From NCBI GenBank assembly GCA_026990815.1, contig JALXCS010000217.1, forward strand, positions 1 to 5,183: DNA of 5,183 bases, written 5' to 3'. The DNA is from Methylomonas sp. (GTDB lineage: Bacteria > Pseudomonadota > Gammaproteobacteria > Methylococcales > Methylomonadaceae). The notes under the pieces were generated by a model. It was given only the letters and a program-made list of their open reading frames with translations, made no database searches and was not told where the DNA came from. Made by a program: the position numbers and the translations under genes. Shown here in pieces: positions 1 to 5,183 of the stretch (position 1 is the stretch's first letter; every line of letters starts with the position of its first letter).

Positions 1-58
1 TCATTTTCATTTAAGAAAGGCAAGATTGGCAGGAGGTATTATATCCCTTGATGTCTGA

Positions 59-1675
59 ATGAAAAATGGCCGCTGGAAAGCCAAATTAGTTGCAAAAAAT
101 CTGGATATTGGCTTTATCAAAAATCGACTTAAAACCCGATTGTTCCCAACTTTTACCGGCAGGTTGGATGTTGATATGTTAGTTAAAGGAAAGGAAAGTA
201 AGGCTTCGTCATTAAACGCCAAATTAACAACAAAAAACTGGAAATTACAAAACCAGGAAGCCAGTATTGATACCCAAAACCTGAATATCACTACAACCAT
301 TCAAGCAACAAACAAGGGTCAAAACTGGCATTTTTCATCCCAGATGAAATTTCTGAAGGGTTCTGTTTATGTAGAACCCTTGTATGTTGTGGCCGGCAAC
401 AATCCCATTTCAGCCGAGGCCAATGGTGTTTGGCAAAGTCGTAAAAACCAACTTGTTGTAGAAAAAATTAAATTTGTTCATCCGGGTACTTTGAATTTGC
501 ACGCTCAAGGCCGATTGATTCCGGGACAGCCAGTGGATTTGGAAGGGACTTTGCAAATAGAAAACCTGGACACGGTATCAAAAGTTTATCTTGCTCCTTT
601 TTTTACAGCCACGGCGATAGAGGGCATTGGTTTTACCGGAAAACTCAAAGCTGATTTCAGGCTGGTTCAACAGTCCTTAACTGATCTGCAACTCTCTTTT
701 TCTCAGCTCGGTGTTTCTGATACTGAAGGAAGAGTCAGTTTGCAGGGCGGGGCGGGTGATATTAACTGGTCAAAGCAAGCGGAATCCCCACTTAAATCTA
801 AAATAAACTGGCAAAAACTGACTTTGTTTAAATTGCCGATAGAAGCCTCAGAACTAGTTTTCTCGACAACTGGAAATTCGCTGCAACTTGATAAAAAAAC
901 AGCTTTGCCTTTTTTGGGTGGAGAGGTAATTCTAAAGCAATTTTCCTTGCAATTTAACGATTCAGAAAAGCCAGATGTTCATTTTCAAGGTGCAATACGT
1001 AATGTCTCATTGGAGCAATTAACGGAAAAATTAAACTGGCAACCGTTAACTGGAGTGATTAATGGTGAAATCCCTGGTATTTCGTATAAAAATGATCGTC
1101 TTAGTATTAACGGCGTACTCAAAGTTCAGGTTTTTGATGGTGAAATCAGAATCAGAGATTTAGCTGTTTCAGGTTTATTCAGCCCATTGCCCAAACTTTA
1201 TCTGGAGATGGATATTGACCGGTTGGACCTGGACCAACTGACCCGAAAATTTGATTTTGGTCATATGCAAGGTCGCTTGTCTGGAGAAATTAGGGACTTA
1301 TATCTGGAAAACTGGAAGCCCGTGACCTTTTTTGCGTGGATAGGCACCCCGGAAGATGATGATTCCCCGCACCGAATCAGCCAAAAAGCAGTCAATAACC
1401 TGGCTTCAATCGGCGGTGGTGGCGCGGTTGATGTGCTGTCGAGAACCTTTTTACGGTTTTTTGAAACCTTTGGCTATGACAAGATCGGCATCGGCTGTTA
1501 TTTGCATGATGGCGTTTGTCAATTGATGGGCGTTGGTCCGGCAGAGCAGGGATATTATATTGTTAAAGGCGGCGGTCTGCCGAGGATTGATGTAATCGGC
1601 TATAATCCCCGGGTGGACTGGAATGTTTTGTTACAGCGATTAAGCCGTATTACCCAAACCAAAGCAACAAACTAA
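59..1675 (+). CDS. AsmA/YdbH-like intermembrane transport protein, C-terminal part (likely interrupted gene)
   Basis: This is a 538-residue product made of repeated beta-strand-rich segments of the AsmA/YdbH type, which form long periplasmic grooves thought to carry phospholipids between the inner and outer membranes. The most family-like stretch is residues 330-538: TGVINGEIPG, then VFDGEIRIRDL, LDLDQLTRKFDFG and MQGRLSGEI (about 331-411), an ISQKAVNNL-SIGGGG segment (440-455), a Cys480/Cys487 pair, and a closing YYIVKGGGLPRIDVIGY block (499-515). Assignment is by recalled family pattern and by the DUF1318 neighbour; E. coli YdbH is much longer, near 880 residues. No signal peptide or N-terminal membrane anchor is present, as expected for a partial protein. 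ATG59 has no Shine-Dalgarno at usable distance: the AGGAGG at 31-36 lies 22 nt upstream. It directly follows an in-frame TGA (56-58), beyond which the frame is open to base 2. I infer that the true start lies left of the window. Family call is fairly secure; start is not. Confidence 0.8.
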   Translation: MKNGRWKAKLVAKNLDIGFIKNRLKTRLFPTFTGRLDVDMLVKGKESKASSLNAKLTTKNWKLQNQEASIDTQNLNITTTIQATNKGQNWHFSSQMKFLKGSVYVEPLYVVAGNNPISAEANGVWQSRKNQLVVEKIKFVHPGTLNLHAQGRLIPGQPVDLEGTLQIENLDTVSKVYLAPFFTATAIEGIGFTGKLKADFRLVQQSLTDLQLSFSQLGVSDTEGRVSLQGGAGDINWSKQAESPLKSKINWQKLTLFKLPIEASELVFSTTGNSLQLDKKTALPFLGGEVILKQFSLQFNDSEKPDVHFQGAIRNVSLEQLTEKLNWQPLTGVINGEIPGISYKNDRLSINGVLKVQVFDGEIRIRDLAVSGLFSPLPKLYLEMDIDRLDLDQLTRKFDFGHMQGRLSGEIRDLYLENWKPVTFFAWIGTPEDDDSPHRISQKAVNNLASIGGGGAVDVLSRTFLRFFETFGYDKIGIGCYLHDGVCQLMGVGPAEQGYYIVKGGGLPRIDVIGYNPRVDWNVLLQRLSRITQTKATN

Positions 1676-1677
1676 TC

Positions 1678-1683
1678 AGGAGA
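1678..1683 (+). promoter_or_regulatory. Ribosome binding site of the DUF1318 lipoprotein gene
   Basis: AGGAGA lies immediately after the stop codon of the YdbH-like gene and 4 nt before the ATG at 1688. It supports that start and independent initiation of the lipoprotein gene within a shared transcript. Confidence 0.8.
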
Positions 1684-1687
1684 AATC

Positions 1688-2290
1688 ATGAAAGAAAGAA
1701 CCACATTATCGGTGTTATGCAGTGCCTTGTTAATGACGGCCTGCGTGACCATCAATATCTATTTTCCTGCTGCTGCCGCAGAAAAAGTAGCGGATGAAAT
1801 CATCAAGGATATTCAACAACCTGTTTCCAAACCGGAATCGCAAAAGCCGGACGCAAAACTTGAAGATTGGCAGTTGACATTATTAAGTTGGACAGACGAC
1901 GTATTAAATTTTGTTATTCCCCCCGCTCATGCAGGAGGAGCAAACTTGTCTGTTGATACACCTGAAATCCGTAGTATTCGTGCCAGCATGCAAAAACGTT
2001 TCCCAACCTTGCTGACTTATTACAATAAAGGCTATATCGGAATTCAATCAGATGGATTTTTGACGGTTAGAAACCCGGGTTCTATTCCACCGCCAGAACG
2101 CAATAAAGTCAAAAAACTGGTGGTTGCGGAAAATTCTGACAGAGATAAATTATATCGTGCAATCGCCAATGCCAATGGTCATCCTGATTGGTACGATGAT
2201 ATCAAAGCCACTTTTGCCAAACGTTGGATCAGCAATGCCCAATCAGGTTGGTGGTATCAAACTGTAAGTGGCGTCTGGCAGCAAAAATAA
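1688..2290 (+). CDS. DUF1318 (YdbL-family) outer-membrane lipoprotein
   Basis: This is a 200-residue lipoprotein. Residues 1-19 form a short signal peptide with a Lys-Glu-Arg N-region, a hydrophobic core and the lipobox LMTAC, giving lipidation at Cys19. Val20-Thr21 follow, with no Asp at +2, so Lol sorting to the outer membrane is expected. A short segment VTINIYFPAAAAEKVADEI (20-38) is followed by a Pro/Lys/Glu-rich linker (about 44-60). Next comes a hydrophobic stretch ending in AHA-GG (about 62-84). The DUF1318 domain fills 85-200, with recognisable blocks IRASMQKRFPTLL, GYIGIQSDGFL, RNKVKKLVVAENSDRDKLY, IANANGHPDW and the terminal GWWYQTVSGVW. E. coli YdbL is shorter and soluble, and partners YdbH and the lipoprotein YnbE. 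Here no separate ynbE exists between the two genes, so this protein may combine both roles (inference). It lies 12 nt after the YdbH-like gene and 2 nt before rlmD. Confidence 0.85.
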   Translation: MKERTTLSVLCSALLMTACVTINIYFPAAAAEKVADEIIKDIQQPVSKPESQKPDAKLEDWQLTLLSWTDDVLNFVIPPAHAGGANLSVDTPEIRSIRASMQKRFPTLLTYYNKGYIGIQSDGFLTVRNPGSIPPPERNKVKKLVVAENSDRDKLYRAIANANGHPDWYDDIKATFAKRWISNAQSGWWYQTVSGVWQQK

Positions 2291-2292
2291 TC

Positions 2293-3627
2293 ATGGCGAG
2301 AAGAAGAACCAGAAAAAAAACCTTACCCGAGCAGCCGGTTAGAACCACGATTGAGTCATTGGCGCATGATGGTCGTGGCGTCACCCATGTTGATGGCAAG
2401 GTGGTATTTATTGACGAAGCGTTACCGGGTGAAGAGCTGGATTTTATTTACACTGATATTCGGCGCGATTATGCCGAAGGTAAAGTCCATAAACTGATCA
2501 GTTTTTCGGATGATCGAGTCGAAGCCAAGTGTCCTCATTATGGTATTTGTGGCGGTTGTAGTTTTCAGCATGTCGAATCCTCAGCACAAATCAATATCAA
2601 GCAAACATTACTTCAGGAACAATTTTCCCGAATTGGAAAAGTTGAGATTCCAGAACTTTGGGAGCCATTGACCGGGCCACACTGGGGCTATCGGCAAAAA
2701 GCCCGCATGGGTGTTAAATATGTTCCCAAAAAAGGCAGGGTGCTGGTTGGGTTTCGGGAGCGGCGCAATCCTTTTCTGGCAGAAATTGAAGAATGCATCG
2801 TCATGAATCCCGTTGTTGGCACCCGGTTAATGGCTTTGTCTGAAATGATTGGTGATTTGTCAATCAGGGCAAAAATCCCACAAATTGAAGTTGCCATTGG
2901 CGATAAGGATTGTGTTTTGGCCATTCGCGTATTAGAGCCGCCAACAGAAGCCGATCAGCAACATATGCTGGAATTTGCGAAAGAATATAACATCGTGCTT
3001 TATTTGCAATCCAAGGGGCCGGATACCATCGCACCACTGCCTGGACAACAACCGGTATTGCCGCACTATGCACTGCCAGAGCATGGCATTGAGTTTGAAT
3101 TTAAACCGGCGATGTTTACCCAGGTGAATTACGAAATCAATCGAAAAATGATTAACCGGGTACTGGAAACGCTGGATTTGAATGAGCAAGACACCGTTTT
3201 GGATTTGTTTTGTGGCCTGGGAAATTTCACTTTACCGATGGCAAAAAAAGCAGGGCAGGTAGTGGGTATCGAAGGTGATTTGCCGTTGGTAAACCACGCC
3301 CGGAATAACGCGAAAAAAAATGGCATCGAAAATGTCGAATTCCATGTTGCAGATTTAACCAAACCCATCGAACAACCCTGGGCAAAACAAAGCTTCACAA
3401 AAATTCTGCTCGATCCTTCACGCGCTGGGGCTTTGGATGTGCTGCACTGGTTTCCAAAATGGAATCCAAAACAAATTGTTTATGTCTCCTGCAACCCGTC
3501 GACACTGGCAAGAGATGCCGGCGTGTTAGTCAATGATTTAGGTTACAAACTGGTAAAAGCCGGAGTCATGGATATGTTTCCACAAACTGCGCATGTAGAA
3601 TCTATTGCTTTGTTTGAGAAAACATGA
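2293..3627 (+). CDS. rlmD: 23S rRNA (uracil-1939-C5)-methyltransferase RlmD
   Basis: RlmD (RumA) uses S-adenosylmethionine to methylate C5 of U1939 (E. coli numbering) in 23S rRNA. The 444-residue product is close to the E. coli length of about 433. After a basic N-terminus (MARRRTRKK), a TRAM RNA-binding domain spans about 12-70 (TIESLAHDGRGV, VFIDEALPGE). The [4Fe-4S] ligands are Cys80, Cys86, Cys89 (CPHYGICGGC) and Cys168 (EECIV). The Rossmann-type methyltransferase domain carries FTQVN (275-279), the SAM-binding DLFCGLGNF (304-312), LLDPSRAG (372-379), the nucleophile Cys400 in VSCNPSTLARD, and the general base Glu436 in HVESIALF. All key residues are present, so it should be active. An in-frame ATG at 2224 would add 23 residues, but it overlaps the lipoprotein gene and its product does not resemble the family, so ATG 2293 is preferred. 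There is no strong ribosome binding site; the 2-nt gap suggests translational coupling. The gene ends with tandem TGA codons. Confidence 0.97.
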   Translation: MARRRTRKKTLPEQPVRTTIESLAHDGRGVTHVDGKVVFIDEALPGEELDFIYTDIRRDYAEGKVHKLISFSDDRVEAKCPHYGICGGCSFQHVESSAQINIKQTLLQEQFSRIGKVEIPELWEPLTGPHWGYRQKARMGVKYVPKKGRVLVGFRERRNPFLAEIEECIVMNPVVGTRLMALSEMIGDLSIRAKIPQIEVAIGDKDCVLAIRVLEPPTEADQQHMLEFAKEYNIVLYLQSKGPDTIAPLPGQQPVLPHYALPEHGIEFEFKPAMFTQVNYEINRKMINRVLETLDLNEQDTVLDLFCGLGNFTLPMAKKAGQVVGIEGDLPLVNHARNNAKKNGIENVEFHVADLTKPIEQPWAKQSFTKILLDPSRAGALDVLHWFPKWNPKQIVYVSCNPSTLARDAGVLVNDLGYKLVKAGVMDMFPQTAHVESIALFEKT

Positions 3628-3683
3628 TGACTGGAATGATCGCGTGTCTCTTTCGGCATTGCTTGGTTTTTTTCAGGAAATAC
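3628..3683. other. Convergent intergenic gap, no clear terminator
   Basis: These 56 bases separate the convergent 3' ends of rlmD and the beta-propeller gene. They hold a run of seven T (3667-3673) that could end rlmD transcription. I find no stable GC-rich stem directly before it, so I do not call an intrinsic terminator. A Rho-dependent or bidirectional end is possible. Confidence 0.5.
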
Positions 3684-5093
3684 TTATGGACTGGAGGGTG
3701 CAACAACAATTGTTTGAATGTTGCCTTGATGCCGTTCAAAATGTATGGATTCAGAGTTGACCACCAACTTGTATTTTCCTGCTTCGGGAAAAATTACATT
3801 TATCCGGTATTTGCCATTTGTCTGTTTCACTTCAGCAATGCGTTGTTGCCAATTACTGCCGGGACGGAACAAAAGGATTTGTAATTGTCTGGTATCCGGT
3901 TGAGCATCCTCTTCATTATGAATGTCGATTTGTAGTTGTACTGGCAACCCTGCAATTGTCCAATCTGGTTTGACAGTGACTTTGTAACGTTTAGAGACAT
4001 TTTCTGATACTGGCGGTCTATCGGTTGCATGCATCACAGTAAATGGTAAGCAACGTGCTTCTGATAACTCGGGAATATAAATAAGCATTTCATAATGACC
4101 AGCTCGCTTTATTCGGGTTGTTGTCTCATAGATCCCTTGCTGTGTCTCATGTAAGTCAAAATTGTGAACAAGAACAGCAATAGGCGCTGCTGTCCATGTT
4201 CTAAATGCATTCATTGGCGCTTTCATGCCACCTTCCATGAACAAAAACAGAGTTCGGTCTGCCGGATTAGTAATAATTACTCTTGGCTTTCCTGGTAATG
4301 TAGCAATTGGAGAAAGCAAAGGATTGTTGTGAGCAATAGTATTCGGGGCATTGATACCAAATGGCACTTCAATTACAACTGGTTGCTGACCAGACTTGAG
4401 GGAATGCAAATTAACCAGACTGACATTCGCATGGTCAGTGTGTCTGATATACGCATATTGATTACTTAATACCACATGATCGAAGGGATGTTTGAACTGC
4501 AAAATATGGGTTAACTGATTGTTTTCAAGATTGATGAGATTAACCACTGATTTTTCACCATCAAAAGCAAGCAACCAGTTTTTATTGTCAACGACTGCAA
4601 GTCCTTTACTTTTGTTGGCAATGCTGATTTTTTCAATTTTCGGGGATGCTTCGGGCGGAACTGACAAAATGTATTCCAGTGAAGGGTGTACCATATAGAT
4701 ACGATTTGTGTCTGCAGAATATCCTAAACCCGTAATACCGGGCTGGATAGTTTGTCTGAAGATCTCCTGTTGGTTATCAGTATCAAAGTCAACAAAATTG
4801 CCATCTTCTGTACTGTAGGCATACAAGCGATGTCGCTTCGGATCGCTCAACAACAGAACTTTCCTGGTGCCAATGGAAAACTTTCGCAGTACTGCCTGTT
4901 TGCTAACATCAATCAGATAAACCAAACCAGCCTTTTCACTGGCGACCCAGAGCAGGGGAGAATGATTGAAAACAGCAATTGCTGATGGCTGACTGTCCAG
5001 AGCAACACGGGCAATCTCGGTACCGGTCAGTGGGTTCAGCACAAGTAATTGTTGTTTATCCGCAAGTGTAATATATATACTATTCGCGATCAA
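3684..5093 (-). CDS. YVTN-type beta-propeller protein with two C-terminal Ig-like (FixH/YtkA-like) domains, probably 5'-truncated
   Basis: The product is 469 residues if read from TTG 5093. Residues 1 to about 285 are propeller repeats of the YVTN/YncE kind: short strands ending in a hydrophobic-hydrophobic-Asn/Asp turn (YITLADKQQLLVLNPLTG, LLWVASEKAGLVYLIDV, RLYAYSTEDGNFVDFD, RIYMVHPSLEYILSV, VNLINLENNQLTHIL, VSLVNLHSL). A segment FMEGGMKAPMNAF (285-297) leads into one Ig-like unit (about 303-353, GIYETTTRIKRAGHYEMLIYIPE) and a second (about 369-464, TIAGLPVQLQIDI, NGKYRINVIFPEAGKYKLVV) that resembles FixH/YtkA-like folds. Such proteins are normally exported, but no signal peptide is visible. 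The start is doubtful: there is no ATG or ribosome binding site, and the frame stays open upstream to a TAA at 5178-5180 without an ATG. A putative IS end lies just upstream. I cannot assign a substrate or pathway; the domain calls are by pattern only. Confidence 0.75.
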   Translation of the reverse strand: MIANSIYITLADKQQLLVLNPLTGTEIARVALDSQPSAIAVFNHSPLLWVASEKAGLVYLIDVSKQAVLRKFSIGTRKVLLLSDPKRHRLYAYSTEDGNFVDFDTDNQQEIFRQTIQPGITGLGYSADTNRIYMVHPSLEYILSVPPEASPKIEKISIANKSKGLAVVDNKNWLLAFDGEKSVVNLINLENNQLTHILQFKHPFDHVVLSNQYAYIRHTDHANVSLVNLHSLKSGQQPVVIEVPFGINAPNTIAHNNPLLSPIATLPGKPRVIITNPADRTLFLFMEGGMKAPMNAFRTWTAAPIAVLVHNFDLHETQQGIYETTTRIKRAGHYEMLIYIPELSEARCLPFTVMHATDRPPVSENVSKRYKVTVKPDWTIAGLPVQLQIDIHNEEDAQPDTRQLQILLFRPGSNWQQRIAEVKQTNGKYRINVIFPEAGKYKLVVNSESIHFERHQGNIQTIVVAPSSP

Positions 5094-5136
5094 GAATGCA
5101 CATAAACTAGATGACGTATTGTATTGATAGCGAATA
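5081..5136. repeat. 13-bp imperfect inverted repeat
   Basis: TATTCGCGATCAA (5081-5093) and TTGATAGCGAATA (5124-5136) are reverse complements at 12 of 13 positions, with 30 bases between them. The right arm runs up to and into the TATAAT box that precedes the partial reading frame at 5147. It could be a binding site for the transposase or a regulator, or a subterminal repeat of an IS end. It is too widely spaced and AT-rich to be a typical terminator. Confidence 0.6.
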
Positions 5137-5140
5137 TAAT
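5111..5140 (+). promoter_or_regulatory. Putative sigma-70 promoter for the right-edge reading frame
   Basis: A perfect -10 hexamer TATAAT (5135-5140) is preceded, after an 18-bp spacer, by ATGACG (5111-5116), which matches 4 of 6 bases of TTGACA. Transcription would begin near 5147, on or next to the ATG of the partial reading frame, giving a leaderless or nearly leaderless message. One arm of the inverted repeat overlaps the -10 box, so binding there could repress it. Confidence 0.4.
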
Positions 5141-5146
5141 AACGAC

Positions 5147-5183
5147 ATGAATGATTACCAGCTATCAGCCGACGAGATTAAAC
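5147..5183 (+). CDS. Partial reading frame, probable IS630-family transposase N-terminus
   Basis: Twelve codons, MNDYQLSADEIK, run open to the right edge. The pattern of a short polar start followed by Tyr-x-Leu-Ser-x-x-Glu-Ile resembles the first residues of IS630-family transposases, which continue into an Arg/Lys-rich helix-turn-helix. The frame is also open back to an ATG at 5111, which would add 12 residues, and is closed by a TAG at 5108-5110. ATG 5147 is preferred because the resemblance begins there. Neither start has a clear ribosome binding site. With so few residues this is a suggestion based on resemblance and on the inverted repeat and promoter just upstream. An alternative is any unrelated protein beginning at this point. 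Confidence 0.4.
   Translation, partial: MNDYQLSADEIK

Larger units (their letters stand above)
5081..5183 (+). mobile_element. Possible left end of an insertion sequence (IS630-like), continuing past the window
   Basis: The coding sense of the minus-strand propeller gene fades at about 5080, next to an alternating TA run (5070-5079). From there rightwards the DNA carries a 13-bp inverted repeat, a TATAAT box and the start of a probable transposase frame. IS630-family elements insert at TA dinucleotides, which would fit a junction in the TA run. The terminal inverted repeat itself cannot be verified because the other end lies outside the window, so the left boundary is approximate. Confidence 0.35.

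Noticed and set aside
56..58. TGA recoded as tryptophan or selenocysteine
   Set aside because: Trp is encoded by TGG elsewhere in the window and rlmD ends at tandem TGA codons, so TGA acts as a stop here. No selenocysteine context is evident.
7..300. Minus-strand frame opposite the YdbH-like gene
   Set aside because: It is a shadow of the plus-strand coding frame: Phe-rich, with no recognisable motif and no ribosome binding site.
2224..2292. Extended N-terminus of RlmD from ATG 2224
   Set aside because: The extra 23 residues overlap the end of the lipoprotein gene in another frame and do not resemble RlmD, while starting at 2293 gives the usual basic N-terminus and TRAM domain.
2688..3398. 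Four minus-strand frames opposite rlmD
   Set aside because: All are antisense to a fully conserved enzyme with every catalytic motif in place and show no domain features.
3640..3680. Intrinsic terminator after rlmD
   Set aside because: The T-run is present, but I could not pair a stable stem immediately upstream.
3624..3884. Plus-strand frame of 86 codons overlapping the rlmD stop by ATGA
   Set aside because: It is almost wholly antisense to the C-terminal Ig-like domain of the propeller gene, its composition is Cys/Phe-rich and unlike a real protein, and the minus-strand reading has clear domain patterns.
4752..4985. Plus-strand frame of 77 codons inside the propeller gene
   Set aside because: It is antisense to recognisable propeller repeats and has no motif or start signal.

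Overview
The window looks like chromosomal DNA from a gammaproteobacterium outside the Enterobacterales. The evidence is a diderm-specific pair (an AsmA/YdbH-like protein and a DUF1318/YdbL lipoprotein) next to an RlmD-type 23S rRNA methyltransferase with all of its iron-sulfur cysteines. Base composition is moderate and slightly AT-rich by eye. TGA and TAA are used as stops and TGG for Trp, so the standard bacterial code applies. I cannot name the genus from sequence alone.

Layout, left to right. (1) 1-1675, + strand: the C-terminal part of a large AsmA/YdbH-like envelope protein. An in-frame TGA at 56-58 separates the first ATG (59) from 18 further open codons of similar character reaching the left edge. 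The gene therefore probably starts outside the window and is interrupted here by a nonsense codon. (2) 1688-2290, +: a DUF1318 (YdbL-type) lipoprotein, 12 nt downstream with a good ribosome binding site. (3) 2293-3627, +: rlmD, starting 2 nt after the lipoprotein stop. These three form a tight same-strand run that is probably one transcript. (4) 3628-3683: a short convergent gap with a T-run but no clear hairpin. (5) 3684-5093, - strand: a beta-propeller protein with two C-terminal Ig-like domains. It has no ATG near its start and is probably truncated at its 5' end. (6) About 5081-5183: what looks like the left end of an insertion sequence. It holds an inverted repeat, a TATAAT box and the first codons of a probable IS630-type transposase running off the right edge.

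Functionally, genes 1 and 2 match the E. coli ydbH-ynbE-ydbL system, in which YdbH spans the periplasm from the inner membrane, the lipoprotein YnbE forms the outer-membrane end, and YdbL modulates the pair in phospholipid transport. No separate ynbE is present between them. The single downstream protein has both a lipobox and a DUF1318 domain, so it may do both jobs. RlmD is a housekeeping rRNA modification enzyme and probably only shares the transcript. The beta-propeller gene is on the opposite strand and unrelated by context; its former upstream neighbours are hidden by the putative IS.

I see no convincing new multi-gene system. The points most worth checking are the apparently broken ydbH-like gene, the lipoprotein with a second internal export-like cleavage motif, and the uncharacterised propeller/Ig-like protein whose start seems to have been replaced by an IS end.
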